A DNA stretch of 64,000 bases from Variovorax beijingensis (GCF_007828835.1 NZ_VIVL01000001.1:620001-684000); one strand, 5' to 3'; shown: positions 27,512 through 39,626, numbered from the stretch's first letter. Numbers and translations are program-made. Notes: generated by a model from the letters alone, not told the origin.

Positions 27512-29392
27512 ATGAGCACAACTGCCCTGCGCGCTCCAGCAGGCCTCTGGGACCTCGCGCATCTGCAGCCGAGTCCCGGCATCGTCGTGCCGGGCGAGAC
27601 CATCCCCGCCGTGTTCTGGAAGGCCGTGGAGCTGCGCGCCGACAAGGTCTGGATGCGGCAGAAGGAATTCGGCATCTGGCGCGCCTGGACCTGGCGGCAG
27701 ACCGCCGAGGCCGTGCGCGAGATTGCGGGCGGCCTGCTGGCGCTCGGCTTCGGGCCGGGCGAATGCGCGTCGATCCTCGCCAACACCGTCATCGAATGGG
27801 TGCTGTGCGACGTCGCCGTGCTCAGCTGCGGCGGCGTGTCCAACGGCATCTATCCCACCGACGCGGCCTCGCAGGTGCGCTACCTCTGCGAGGACTCGCG
27901 CACCACCGTGCTCTTCGTCGAGGACGACGAGCAGCTCGACAAGGCGCTCGAAGTGCGCGCGCGGCTGCCGATGCTGCGCAAGGTCGTCGTGTTCGACATG
28001 AAAGGCCTGCGCGACCTCGACGACCCGGGCGTCATCAGCCTGGACGCCCTGCGCGCACTCGGCCGCGACCACCTGCAGGCCCATCCGCAGGCGCTGGAGC
28101 AGCGCATCGCCGCCTGCCGCCCGGAAGACCTCGCGATCCTGGTCTACACCTCGGGCACCACCGGCAAGCCCAAGGGCGCGATGCACAGCCACCGTGGGCT
28201 GGTCTACACCATGCGCGGCTACAACACGCTGCTCGCGCAGGGCGAAGGCGACGAGCGCATGTGCTTCCTGCCGCTGTGCCACATCGCCGAGCGCATGGGC
28301 GGCGAATACTTCGCGATGTACACCGGCTCGATCCTCAACTTCGTCGAGAACCCGGAAACGGTGCCCGAGAACGTGCGCGAGATTTCGCCCACGGTGTTCA
28401 CCGCCGTGCCGCGCGTGTGGGAGAAGTTCTACTCGGGCGTGATGATCGCGCTCAAGGAAGCCAGCCGCCTGCAGCAGGCCGCCTATGGCTGGAGCATCGG
28501 CGTCGGCCGGCAGATTGCCGAGCGCGTGCTCCAGGGCCAGCCGGTGGGCGCCTGGCTGCGCTTGAAGTTCCGCCTGGCGCGCTGGCTGGCGCTCGACAAC
28601 GTTCGCAAGCTCATCGGTATCCACCGCGCGCGCTTCCTCGTGACCGGCGCGGCGCCGATCTCGCCCGAGCTCGTGCGCTGGTACCTCGCGCTGGGCGTGC
28701 CCATGCTGGAGGTCTGGGGCATGACGGAATCGTGCGGCGCTTCCACCGGCGTGCCGCCTTCGCGCATCCGGCCGGGCTCGATCGGCCCGGCCACCAGCTA
28801 CAACGAGGTGCGCCTCGATCCGCAGACGGGCGAAATCCTGGTGCGCGGCCCCAATATCTTCATGGGCTACCTCAACCTGCCGGAGAAGACCGCCGAGACC
28901 ATCGACGCCGACGGCTGGCTGCACACCGGCGACGTGGGAACGGTCGACGCGGAAGGGTATTTCCGCATCACCGACCGCATGAAGGACATCATCATCACGG
29001 CAGGGGGGAAGAACATCACGCCGAGCGAGCTGGAGAACGAGCTCAAGTTCAGCCCCTACATCACCGACGCAGTGGTGATCGGCGACAGGAAACCCTACCT
29101 CACGGTGATCGTCATGATCGACCAGGAGAACGTCGAGAAGTTTGCGCAGGATCACGACGTGCCATTCAGCAACTACGAAAGCCTGACGCGCGCGCAGGAG
29201 GTGCTGGGCCTGATCCAGTGCGAGATCGACCGTGTCAACGCCAGGTTCGCGCGGGTCGAGCAGATCAAGAAATTCTTTTTGCTCGAAACGCAGCTGAGCG
29301 CCGAGGACGAAGAGCTCACGCCGACGATGAAGCTCAAGCGCAAGCTGGTGCAGGCCAAGTACGCGGAGCGCATCGAAGCCATGTACCGCTGA
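27512..29392 (+). CDS. AMP-forming acyl-CoA ligase (long-chain fatty-acid/aryl-CoA type)
   Basis: A 626-residue adenylate-forming enzyme that activates a carboxylate to its CoA thioester. The P-loop-like motif is YTSGTTGKPKGAM, the second core motif is WGMTESCGASTG, and ADGWLHTGDVGTVD and RMKDIIITAGGKNITPSEL complete the set; the C-terminal lysine is in TPTMKLKRKLV. Length and LCFALIPLCHIAER-like sequence place it with FadD15-type long-chain ligases. It starts 4 bp after livF and precedes the binding-protein gene, so its substrate is probably what the Liv system imports. Confidence 0.88.
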   Translation: MSTTALRAPAGLWDLAHLQPSPGIVVPGETIPAVFWKAVELRADKVWMRQKEFGIWRAWTWRQTAEAVREIAGGLLALGFGPGECASILANTVIEWVLCDVAVLSCGGVSNGIYPTDAASQVRYLCEDSRTTVLFVEDDEQLDKALEVRARLPMLRKVVVFDMKGLRDLDDPGVISLDALRALGRDHLQAHPQALEQRIAACRPEDLAILVYTSGTTGKPKGAMHSHRGLVYTMRGYNTLLAQGEGDERMCFLPLCHIAERMGGEYFAMYTGSILNFVENPETVPENVREISPTVFTAVPRVWEKFYSGVMIALKEASRLQQAAYGWSIGVGRQIAERVLQGQPVGAWLRLKFRLARWLALDNVRKLIGIHRARFLVTGAAPISPELVRWYLALGVPMLEVWGMTESCGASTGVPPSRIRPGSIGPATSYNEVRLDPQTGEILVRGPNIFMGYLNLPEKTAETIDADGWLHTGDVGTVDAEGYFRITDRMKDIIITAGGKNITPSELENELKFSPYITDAVVIGDRKPYLTVIVMIDQENVEKFAQDHDVPFSNYESLTRAQEVLGLIQCEIDRVNARFARVEQIKKFFLLETQLSAEDEELTPTMKLKRKLVQAKYAERIEAMYR

Positions 29393-29424
29393 TTCATTTT
29401 TCGTCAACCCGAGGAGACAACGCC

Positions 29425-30591
29425 ATGATGAAGCTCAAGACAGTGACGACCCTGGCCGTGCTGGGCCTGGTCGCGACGTTCGCGTCCGCGCAGCAGCAGG
29501 GCGTGAGCAAGGACGAAATCCGCATCGGCACCATCCAGGACCTGTCGGGCCCGCTCGCGGGCTTCGGCAAGCAGGCGCGCAACGGCATGCAGCTGCGCGT
29601 GGACGAGCTCAACGAGCAGGGCAGCATCCACGGCCGCAAGCTCAAGCTCTTCGTGGAGGACTCGGGCTACGACCCGAAGAAGGCCGTGCTCGCGGCGCAG
29701 AAGCTGGTCAACCAGGAGAAGATCTTCATCATGGCTGGCCACATCGGCACGGCGCAGAACATGGCGGCCATGCCGGTGCAGTTCGAGAAGAACATCGTCA
29801 ACTTCATGCCGATCACCGCGGCGCGCGAAATGTACGAGCCGCTGAACCGGCTCAAGTACTCGTTCGCGGCCACCTACTACGACCAGATCCGCCTGGCGCT
29901 GCCCAAGATGATCAAGGAGAAGGGCGCCAAGAAGGTCTGCACCATCTACCAGGACGACGAATTCGGGCTCGAGGTGCTGCGCGGCGCCGAGGCGGGCCTG
30001 AAGACCGCCGGCATGGAGCTGGCCGAGAAGACCTCGTTCAAGCGCGGCGCCACCGACTTCAGCTCGCAGGTCGCCAAGATGAAGGCCGCCAACTGCGACC
30101 TCGTGGTGCTCGGCACCATCATCCGCGAGACCATCGGCACCGTGGGCGAGGCGCGCAAGACCGGCTTCAACCCGACCTTCCTGGGCTCCAGCGCCTCCTA
30201 CACCGACCTGATCCACAAGCTCGGCGGCAAGGCCATGGACGGCATCTACGCCACCATGACGGTGCAGAACCCCTACACCGACGAGCAGTCGCAGCCGCTG
30301 CGCTTCTGGGCCAACAAGTACAAGACCAAGTTCAACGAAGACCCGACGGTGTTCTCGGTGTATGGCTACGTCATCATCGATTCGTTCATCAAGGCGGCGC
30401 AGAAGGCCGGCCCGAACCTCACGACCGACAGCTTCATCAAGTCCATGGACAGCATGACCTTCGAGCCCGACATGTTCGGCAGCCCCAAGAGCTCGTACAC
30501 CGCGACCAAGCGCCTGGGCAACGACCAGTCGCGCTTGTCCCAGATCAAGGATGGGAAATGGGTCGTCGTGTCCGACTATGTGACACCATAG
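29425..30591 (+). CDS. Liv-type ABC transporter substrate-binding protein
   Basis: A 388-residue periplasmic receptor with a signal peptide (TLAVLGLVATFASAQ). Family features: IRIGTIQDLSGPLAGFGKQA, LFVEDSGYDPKKAVLAAQKL and DEFGLEVLRGAEAGLKTAG. GAGGAG lies 8 bases before the start at 29425; a second in-frame ATG follows immediately. It closes the liv cluster. The branch with ARNGMQLRVDELNEQGSIHG is common for aromatic or fatty-acid substrates in related bacteria, which fits the adjacent CoA ligase, but specificity is inference. Confidence 0.88.
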   Translation: MMKLKTVTTLAVLGLVATFASAQQQGVSKDEIRIGTIQDLSGPLAGFGKQARNGMQLRVDELNEQGSIHGRKLKLFVEDSGYDPKKAVLAAQKLVNQEKIFIMAGHIGTAQNMAAMPVQFEKNIVNFMPITAAREMYEPLNRLKYSFAATYYDQIRLALPKMIKEKGAKKVCTIYQDDEFGLEVLRGAEAGLKTAGMELAEKTSFKRGATDFSSQVAKMKAANCDLVVLGTIIRETIGTVGEARKTGFNPTFLGSSASYTDLIHKLGGKAMDGIYATMTVQNPYTDEQSQPLRFWANKYKTKFNEDPTVFSVYGYVIIDSFIKAAQKAGPNLTTDSFIKSMDSMTFEPDMFGSPKSSYTATKRLGNDQSRLSQIKDGKWVVVSDYVTP

Positions 30592-30598
30592 CGGGACC

Positions 30599-31060
30599 AT
30601 GCCCAACTACTGGTTGATGAAATCCGAGCCCGACGAGGTCTCGATCGACGATGCGCTCGCCGCGCCCAACGCCACCGTGGCCTGGACCGGTGTGCGCAAC
30701 TATCAGGCACGCAACTTCATGCGCGACGGCATGAAGGTCGGCGATGGCGTGCTGTTCTACCACTCGAGCTGCCCCGAGCCCGGCATCGCAGGCCTTGCGC
30801 GCGTGGCCTCGGGCATCAAGCCCGACCCGACGCAGTTCGACCCGACGTCGCCTTATTACGACCCGGCCTCGAAGAAGGACGATCCACGCTGGCTGCTGGT
30901 CGACGTGCAGGCCGTTCGCAAGACGCGCCTGCTGCCGCTGCCCGAGCTGCGTGCCAGGCCCGAGCTGGCCGAGCTCGTCGTGCTGCGCAAGGGCAACCGG
31001 CTGTCGATCACGCCGGTCGAGCCCGCGCACTGGCGAGTCATCGAGAAGATGCTGGGCTGA
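30599..31060 (+). CDS. EVE domain-containing protein
   Basis: A 153-residue EVE (PUA-like) domain protein, of the type found in human THYN1. The domain fills the protein: YWLMKSEPDEVSIDD at the start, WTGVRNYQARNFMRDGMKVG, then VLFYHSSCPEPGIAGLARV. EVE domains recognise modified bases in DNA or RNA, so a nucleic-acid surveillance role is possible. It begins 7 bp after the liv binding-protein gene and converges on marC with a 5-bp gap. Confidence 0.9.
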   Translation: MPNYWLMKSEPDEVSIDDALAAPNATVAWTGVRNYQARNFMRDGMKVGDGVLFYHSSCPEPGIAGLARVASGIKPDPTQFDPTSPYYDPASKKDDPRWLLVDVQAVRKTRLLPLPELRARPELAELVVLRKGNRLSITPVEPAHWRVIEKMLG

Positions 31061-31065
31061 TTCGG

Positions 31066-31719
31066 TCAGCCCACGCGCTGCAGGATCGGAAACAGCTTGC
31101 CCAGGCCGTCGGCCATGACCTCGACCGCGAGCGCCGCGAGGATCAGGCCCATGAGCCGCGTCATGATGTTGATGCCGGTCTTGCCGAGCACGCGCGCGAT
31201 CGGCTGCGCGAGCGAAAACGCCAGCGCGGTGGCCAGCGCCACCACCACGCCATACCCCACCAGGAGCCCGAGCTCCCACAGGTGCTGCGTCTTGTCGGCA
31301 TAGATCACCACGGTGGAGATCGTGGCCGGCCCGGTGAGCAGCGGAATGGTGAGCGGCACCACCGCAATGGAGGCGCCCATGGACGCCTTGACCTCGGTGG
31401 CGCGCAGTTCCTCGACATTGGTCTTGCTCTCGGCCGGCTTGGCGTTGAGCATCGACAGCGAACTCATGAGCAGCAGCAGGCCGCCGCCCACCTGGAAGCT
31501 GGCAATCGAGATGCCGAAGAACGCCAGCAGCTGCAGCCCGATCAGCGCGCTGACCGCAATCACCACGAAGGCGCTGAAGGCCGACATGCGCACCGTGTGG
31601 CGGCGCTGCGCATCCGAGTAGCCCTGCGTGTAATGGATGAAGAAGGGCACGATGGCCAGCGGGTTGACGATGGCCACCAGCGTGACCAGCGGCTTGATCA
31701 GGTCCATCGAGGTGCTCAC
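31066..31719 (-). CDS. MarC family integral membrane protein
   Basis: A 217-residue protein with about six hydrophobic segments. Family motifs are VAIVNPLAIVPFFIHYT near the N-terminus and VPLTIPLLTGPATISTVVIY in the second half; function of the family is unknown. GGGAGG lies 5 bases before the GTG at 31719 and 17 bases before the ATG at 31707, so GTG is the preferred start. It is 2 bp after the SDR stop codon, so translation is probably coupled. Confidence 0.85.
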   Translation of the reverse strand: MSTSMDLIKPLVTLVAIVNPLAIVPFFIHYTQGYSDAQRRHTVRMSAFSAFVVIAVSALIGLQLLAFFGISIASFQVGGGLLLLMSSLSMLNAKPAESKTNVEELRATEVKASMGASIAVVPLTIPLLTGPATISTVVIYADKTQHLWELGLLVGYGVVVALATALAFSLAQPIARVLGKTGINIMTRLMGLILAALAVEVMADGLGKLFPILQRVG

Positions 31720-31721
31720 TT

Positions 31722-32468
31722 CTACCTCCCTCCGGTCACGTCGAGCAGGGCCATGGTGGTGTAGCTCGCCTCGGCGGACAGCAGCCACAGGATCGCGCCG
31801 GCAATTTCTTCCGCGCTGCCGGTGCGCTGCATCGGCACGGTGGGCGCGAGCTCGAAGGCGCGCTCGGGCATGCCGCCGGAGGCATGGATCTCGGTGTCGA
31901 TCAGGCCCGGGCGCACCGCGTTGACGCGGATGCCCTCGGCGGCCACTTCCTTGGCCAGGCCGATGGTGAAGGTGTCGATGGCACTCTTGCTGGCCGCGTA
32001 GTCGACGTACTGGCCGGGCGAGCCCAGCCGCGCGGCGGCGCTCGAGACGTTGACGATGGCGCCGCCCGATCCGCCGTGCCGGGTGCTCATGCGCCGAACC
32101 GCTTCGCGCGCGCAGACGAAGCTGCCGATCACGTTGATGCGGAACATGCGTTCCAGCCGCGCCACGCTCATTTCGTCGACGCGGGCCTGCACGTCGACGA
32201 CGCCGGCGTTGTTGACCAGAGCCGTGAGCCGGCCGAGCCTGGCATCGACCTTCTCGAACATGGCCAGCACCTGGGCTTCGTCGCCCACGTCGGCCTGCAC
32301 GGCAATGGAGGTACCGCCGCCCGCGCGAATGGCGCGCACCACCTCGTCGGCGGCGAGCGAGTTGCTCGCGTAGTTGACAGCCACCGCGTAGCCGCGCTGC
32401 GCCGCCAGCAGGGCGGTGGCGGCGCCGATGCCGCGGCCGCCGCCCGTGATCAAGAGCACCTGGTCCAA
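31722..32468 (-). CDS. Short-chain dehydrogenase/reductase
   Basis: A 248-residue NAD(P)-dependent oxidoreductase of the classical SDR type. The cofactor motif is ITGGGRGIGAATALLA, the active-site set is Asn in VNNAGVVDV, Ser in IVNVSSAAARLG and Tyr-Lys in YVDYAASKSAIDTF. The start appears to be TTG at 32468 with a strong AGGAGG six bases upstream. It is divergent from the isomerase-like gene at 32542. The substrate is unknown. Confidence 0.87.
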   Translation of the reverse strand: MDQVLLITGGGRGIGAATALLAAQRGYAVAVNYASNSLAADEVVRAIRAGGGTSIAVQADVGDEAQVLAMFEKVDARLGRLTALVNNAGVVDVQARVDEMSVARLERMFRINVIGSFVCAREAVRRMSTRHGGSGGAIVNVSSAAARLGSPGQYVDYAASKSAIDTFTIGLAKEVAAEGIRVNAVRPGLIDTEIHASGGMPERAFELAPTVPMQRTGSAEEIAGAILWLLSAEASYTTMALLDVTGGR

Positions 32469-32541
32469 AACCTACCTCCTGCAGAGAAACTGCGTGTCAG
32501 TTAAAACCGTTGGCTTGGATTACATCATCGGGGGCACGCGC

Positions 32542-33147
32542 ATGAGCACTGACAAGACGATTGACTACTACTTTGCGCCACAGAGCCCATGGACCTATCT
32601 GGGGCATTCCCGCTTTGCCGCGATCGCTGCGGCTGCCGGCGCCACGGTGCGCGTGCGGCCGATCGACCTGGGCAGCGTGTTCCCGGTGTCGGGCGGGCTG
32701 CCGCTGGGCAAGCGCGCGCCGCAGCGCCAGGCCTACCGGCTGGTCGACCTCGCGCGCTGTTCGCGCCACCTCGGCCTGCCGCTGAACACCAGGCCGAAGT
32801 TCTTTCCGGTGGCCAGCGACGATGCGGCCCGGGTCATCATCGCGGTCGACATGCACGACGGCACCGAGGCCGCCATGCGCATGTGCGCGGCAGTGTTCGC
32901 GGCCGTGTGGGTGCAGGAGCGCAACATCGGCGACCCGAAGGTGCTCGATTCGCTGGTCGTCGAATGCGGGCTGTCGCCCAAGCGCGCGGAGCAGTCGCAG
33001 AGCCAGGCGGTGCAGGAGCGTTACGAGGCTTACACGCAGGAAGCGATCGACATCCAGGTGTTCGGTGCGCCAAGCTATGTCATCGATGGCGAGATATTCT
33101 GGGGCCAGGACCGGCTCGACTTCGTCGAACGCGCGCTGCGCCAGTAA
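32542..33147 (+). CDS. 2-hydroxychromene-2-carboxylate isomerase-like, DsbA-fold protein
   Basis: A 201-residue member of the kappa-class glutathione transferase/HCCA isomerase family. The N-terminus DYYFAPQSPWTYLGHSRF has the family Ser-Pro-x-x-Tyr-Leu motif, and the C-terminal segment GAPSYVIDGEIFWGQDRLDF is characteristic. Known relatives act with glutathione in naphthalene-type degradation, but no other aromatic degradation genes lie here. A dienelactone hydrolase gene follows 46 bp downstream. Confidence 0.87.
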   Translation: MSTDKTIDYYFAPQSPWTYLGHSRFAAIAAAAGATVRVRPIDLGSVFPVSGGLPLGKRAPQRQAYRLVDLARCSRHLGLPLNTRPKFFPVASDDAARVIIAVDMHDGTEAAMRMCAAVFAAVWVQERNIGDPKVLDSLVVECGLSPKRAEQSQSQAVQERYEAYTQEAIDIQVFGAPSYVIDGEIFWGQDRLDFVERALRQ

Positions 33148-33193
33148 CCGGCATTCCTTTTCCTTTCAGTTGCCATTCAAGGAGCAAGACAAC

Positions 33194-33877
33194 ATGGGTC
33201 AATTCATCGATCTGAAAGCCAAGGACGGCTTCACCTTTCCCGCCTACGTGGCCGAACCGGCCGGCAAGCCGCGCGGCGCGGTGGTCGTGGTGCCGGAGAT
33301 CTTCGGCGTCAACTCGCACATCCGCTCGGTGGCCGACGGCTATGCGGCGGACGGCTACCTGGCGGTGTCGCCCTCGACCTTCCATCGCGTGAAGCCCGGC
33401 GTCGAGCTCGGCTACAGCGACGAGGACATGAAGGCCGGCTTCGCGCTGAAGACCGCGGTCGAGGCGCTGCCCGCGCCCGGCGTGCTGCAGGACATCGAGG
33501 CCGCCGTGGCCTATGCGTCGAAAGCCGGCAAGGTCGGCATCGTGGGCTATTGCTGGGGCGGCCTGCTGGTCTGGCGCGCCGCCAGCCTGGTTCCGGGTAT
33601 TGCCGCTGCGGCGCCCTACTACGGCGGCGGCATGACCACGCCGGAGGAAACCGCGCGCCAGCCCAAGGTGCCGGTGCTCGCGCATTTCGGCAACCAGGAC
33701 CACTGGATCCCGCTGGACACCATCGAGGCCTTCAAGAAGGCGCATCCCGAGGTGGAGGTGCACGTCTACGAATCGGGCCACGGCTTCAACTGCGACCAGC
33801 GCGGCTCCTACAACGCCGAGGCCGCCAAGCTCGCGCGCACGCGCACGCTCGGGTTCTTTGCCAAACACGTCGGCTGA
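33194..33877 (+). CDS. Dienelactone hydrolase family protein
   Basis: A 227-residue alpha/beta hydrolase. The nucleophile is Cys in GIVGYCWGGLLVWRA (the DLH signature), the acid is in FGNQDHWIPLDT, and the His in YESGHGFNCDQRGS. VVVVPEIFGVNSHIRSVAD is also typical. Relatives open dienelactones in chlorocatechol breakdown or act more broadly. AAGGAGCAAGACAAC precedes the ATG. It converges with the LysR gene, with 18 bp between stop codons. Confidence 0.9.
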   Translation: MGQFIDLKAKDGFTFPAYVAEPAGKPRGAVVVVPEIFGVNSHIRSVADGYAADGYLAVSPSTFHRVKPGVELGYSDEDMKAGFALKTAVEALPAPGVLQDIEAAVAYASKAGKVGIVGYCWGGLLVWRAASLVPGIAAAAPYYGGGMTTPEETARQPKVPVLAHFGNQDHWIPLDTIEAFKKAHPEVEVHVYESGHGFNCDQRGSYNAEAAKLARTRTLGFFAKHVG

Positions 33878-33895
33878 GTGCGGCCGGGGCCCGGC

Positions 33896-34801
33896 CTATT
33901 TCTTCCGCGAGCCCGGCCCCTTGCCGACGCGGGTCTGCAGAAAGTCGAGCAGCGCGCGCAGCGCCGCGCTGTTGTGGCGCCGCTGCAGGTAGGCGGCCGA
34001 CAGCCACATGTCCTTGCGCGCATAGCCCTGCAGCACCGGCACCAGCTCGCCATGCTCGATGTGCGACTGCACGAGGATCGAGGGCAGGTAGATCACGCCG
34101 AAGCCGTGCATCGCGACCCGGATCAGCGGCGCACCCTCGGTGCAGTCCATGCGGCTCTTCACCGGCACGTCCAGCGGCTCGCCGCCGTCGTCGAAGCGCC
34201 AGACCGGCTGGGCGCCCAGCAGCGAATGCGTGAGCGCCTCGTGCGCCGAGAGGTCGCGTGGATGCTCGGGCTTGCCGTGTTTCTTCCAGTACACCGGCGA
34301 GGCGCAGACCACCATCTCCATGAGCATCAGCTTGCGCACGATCAGGTTGGCGTCCTCGACCGGGCCGCTGCGGATGTCGACGTCGATGCCTTCTTCCGCG
34401 AGGTCGACCGTGCGGTTGGTCAGCTGCAGGCTGATGCTCACGTCCGGGTAGTAGCGCATGAAGTCGGCCAGCAGGCTCGGAAACTCGCCGTTGCCCATGC
34501 CGTGCGGCGCTGAAATCCGCAGCCGGCCGCCGGGCTGCCTGGCGCGCTCCTGCAGCTCGGCCTGGGTGAGCTCCACCATTTCGAGCACCGGGGTGCTGCG
34601 CTCGAGCAGCAGTTGCCCGGCATCGGTCAGGCTCACGGAGCGCGTGGAGCGGTTGAGAAGCCGCACGCCGAAGCGGGTTTCGAGTTCCGCCACGTACTTG
34701 CTGACCGTCGCCTTCGACATGTCGAGCTTCTTGGCCGCGTGCGAGAAGCTGCCATGCGAGGCCACTTCCCGGAAGGTTCTGATCAGATCGAGACTGTCCA
34801 T
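33896..34801 (-). CDS. LysR-family transcriptional regulator (AaeR/CrgA-like)
   Basis: A 301-residue regulator. The winged helix-turn-helix is residues about 5-62 (LIRTFREVASHGSFSHAAKK, MSKATVSKYVAELETRFGVR). The effector domain begins about residue 90 (GRLRISAPHGMGNGEF), typical of the large AaeR/CrgA-like group. ATG at 34801 gives the family N-terminus; upstream in-frame codons extend it by 40 unconserved residues. Its target is unknown; a matching palindrome lies 122 bp upstream. Confidence 0.88.
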   Translation of the reverse strand: MDSLDLIRTFREVASHGSFSHAAKKLDMSKATVSKYVAELETRFGVRLLNRSTRSVSLTDAGQLLLERSTPVLEMVELTQAELQERARQPGGRLRISAPHGMGNGEFPSLLADFMRYYPDVSISLQLTNRTVDLAEEGIDVDIRSGPVEDANLIVRKLMLMEMVVCASPVYWKKHGKPEHPRDLSAHEALTHSLLGAQPVWRFDDGGEPLDVPVKSRMDCTEGAPLIRVAMHGFGVIYLPSILVQSHIEHGELVPVLQGYARKDMWLSAAYLQRRHNSAALRALLDFLQTRVGKGPGSRKK

Positions 34802-34922
34802 GTCAAAGTCAAAGCGCCCATTGTTTCCGTTCCGCGGCCGGCCCGCTTCGATTCTCGGGGAAGCCCCGGCATTTGCAGGCGCCGGTGCGCCCGGTTCGTG
34901 TGCATGCTGCCGGTGCGTCATT

Positions 34923-34939
34923 GTTTCAATAGAGGAAAC
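34923..34939. promoter_or_regulatory. Candidate LysR-type operator (GTTTC-N7-GAAAC)
   Basis: A perfect dyad GTTTCAATAGAGGAAAC with the T-N11-A spacing typical of LysR-type regulators lies between the divergent LysR gene and the small exported protein gene at 35065. It could serve autoregulation, the exported gene, or both. Confidence 0.5.
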
Positions 34940-35064
34940 ACCGTGTCTCTGTTCCGCGTGATTTACACAGGCCGTTCAGTTGGAAACTCGCCGCACAGGT
35001 GAGCACGGACGAATGAACGAGCGAGCCTGGTGGACGAACCATCCAACCAATACAAGGAATTGAA

Positions 35065-35433
35065 ATGAAGACTTCGCACATCCTCGCCGCCGCTGCCCTG
35101 ACCCTGCTGGCCGCCACCGGCGCCCAAGCCGAATCCTACGAAGGCGTGAACACCGCCGTCTCGACCAAGAGCCGCGACGAAGTCAACGCCGAAGCCGTGC
35201 GCACCGCATCGGCTCCCAACCAGAACGTGACCCGCGGCTCGCGCGGCCCGGAAACCGTCGCCGTGTCGAAGGACCGCGCGCTCGTCGAAGCCGAAGCCGT
35301 CCGTACGGCCTACGCTCCCGACCAGAACGTGACCGGCGGCTCGCGCGTCAACAGCAAGGTCATCTCGACGATGCCCCACCCGATGGACGCACGCGTCCAG
35401 GCCCAGCAAGGCTCGGGCGCCGTCGCCAAGTAA
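35065..35433 (+). CDS. Small exported protein with internal repeat, paralogue of 62173
   Basis: A 122-residue protein with a clear signal peptide (ILAAAALTLLAATGAQA). The mature part holds two copies of a motif: AEAVRTASAPNQNVTRGSRG and AEAVRTAYAPDQNVTGGSR. It starts ESYEGV after cleavage, exactly as the paralogue at 62173 does. No cysteine is visible in the mature part. I do not recognise a named function. It is rich in charged and small residues and likely soluble in the periplasm. It is followed by a strong terminator, so it is probably monocistronic. Confidence 0.85.
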   Translation: MKTSHILAAAALTLLAATGAQAESYEGVNTAVSTKSRDEVNAEAVRTASAPNQNVTRGSRGPETVAVSKDRALVEAEAVRTAYAPDQNVTGGSRVNSKVISTMPHPMDARVQAQQGSGAVAK

Positions 35434-35462
35434 GACCGGCGAAACCGCTGGCCCTCGCGGGT

Positions 35463-35500
35463 AAGCAAAAAAGCCACGCAATTGCGTGGCTTTTTTGCTT
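35463..35500 (+). terminator. Rho-independent terminator, bidirectional
   Basis: A near-perfect 17-bp inverted repeat with AATT loop and TTTTTTGC tract ends the exported protein gene at 35433. The symmetrical A-tract on the left also lets it end the convergent corA-like transcript. Confidence 0.93.
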
Positions 35501-35518
35501 TGAAGCGGGACGGGGCCC

Positions 35519-36679
35519 TCAGCGCGTGCGCGCCAGGTAGCGCTTGCGCCAGAACACCAGCACCAGCAGCAGCGCGATCACCAGCATCGCGATCATGGCG
35601 ATCCAGAAGCCATCCGCCTTGTGCACCAGCGGAATGAACTCGAAGTTCATGCCGAAGATGCCGGCAATGAGATTGAGCGGCAGGAAGATGGCCGTCAGCA
35701 CCGTGAGCACCCGCATGATGTCGTTGGCGCGGTGGCCCTGCACGCTGAAATGCATCTGCACCGCGGTTTCCGCGTTCTGTTCGAGCCGGTGCACGTGGTG
35801 CACCACGCGCTCGATGTGCTCGAGCACGTCGCGGCTTCGCACCATGATCAGTTCCCGCTCGCGCTGCTCCGCCTCGCCTTTGACCGGGGGCAGCGTCTCG
35901 AGCGAATCGATCCAGTCCTGGATGGCCGCGCGCTGGTCTTCGCAGATCTCGTCCAGGTGGTGCAGCGACTGCCGGGCTTCCATCAGCGCGCCCCAGTTGG
36001 TGAAGCGGCTGCGCGGATCGATCAGCTCGGTCTGCCAGTGGTCGAGCTGGCGCGTGAGTTCGCGGCGCATGTCCAGGTAGCCGTCGACGATCTGGTTGAC
36101 GACGCGCAGCATCAGGTCGGCGGTGCCGGTGGGCACGCGGGCCGAGGTGGCGCGCACGTCGAGCGCGGGGGCGCCCTTGTCGTCCGGCGATCCCGCGGCG
36201 AGCAGCCGGGCGGCAAAGGCATCGCGCACCGCGCCGTCCTCGGGGTGCACCGACAGCAGCACGCGGTCGAACAGCGCGAAACCCACCGGGCGGGTGTCGA
36301 CCCGGCGCAATACGGGAGGGCCGCGGCGCAACGGCGCGGGAAGGGGCGGCTCGCCGCCCGTGGTGCCCTTGCCGTTGCCCAGCGCCGCCTGGCCAGGGCC
36401 GCTCGAGAGGCGCCGGAACACCAGCACGTCATATTGCGAGGTGTAGTCGTAGTGCGACGGCAGCTGGTCGTTGAGCAGGTCCGCCACGTGCAGGTCGACC
36501 AGCTGCGCCTGGCAGAGCGACTGCAGGATCTGCTGGACCTCGGACAGCGAGGCGCGGAATTCCTCGCGTGTGAGCGAAATCCAGAGATAGCCTTGCGCGG
36601 CACAGGCCCCGGGCAGTGCGAGAGGCGCCAGCGCCGGATGCTCGCTCACGCGCGAGCGGTCGATTTCGAAGATGCGCAT
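35519..36679 (-). CDS. CorA-family divalent cation/zinc transporter
   Basis: A 386-residue CorA-type membrane protein. The long N-terminal cytoplasmic domain (about 1-320) is helical and charged; two C-terminal transmembrane helices follow, with the pore motif GMNFEF at about residue 344 after FLPLNLIAGIF. The ZntB/CorA class carries Mg, Co, Ni or Zn; substrate is not decidable here. A low-complexity Gly/Pro stretch lies at about residues 95-115. It starts 3 bp after hemB, so the two are probably one operon. Confidence 0.87.
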   Translation of the reverse strand: MRIFEIDRSRVSEHPALAPLALPGACAAQGYLWISLTREEFRASLSEVQQILQSLCQAQLVDLHVADLLNDQLPSHYDYTSQYDVLVFRRLSSGPGQAALGNGKGTTGGEPPLPAPLRRGPPVLRRVDTRPVGFALFDRVLLSVHPEDGAVRDAFAARLLAAGSPDDKGAPALDVRATSARVPTGTADLMLRVVNQIVDGYLDMRRELTRQLDHWQTELIDPRSRFTNWGALMEARQSLHHLDEICEDQRAAIQDWIDSLETLPPVKGEAEQRERELIMVRSRDVLEHIERVVHHVHRLEQNAETAVQMHFSVQGHRANDIMRVLTVLTAIFLPLNLIAGIFGMNFEFIPLVHKADGFWIAMIAMLVIALLLVLVFWRKRYLARTR

Positions 36680-36682
36680 GCG

Positions 36683-39594
<2,912 letters not shown>

Positions 39595-39626
39595 TGGCTT
39601 GCGGCGGGCGTCACTAAAATCTCCCG

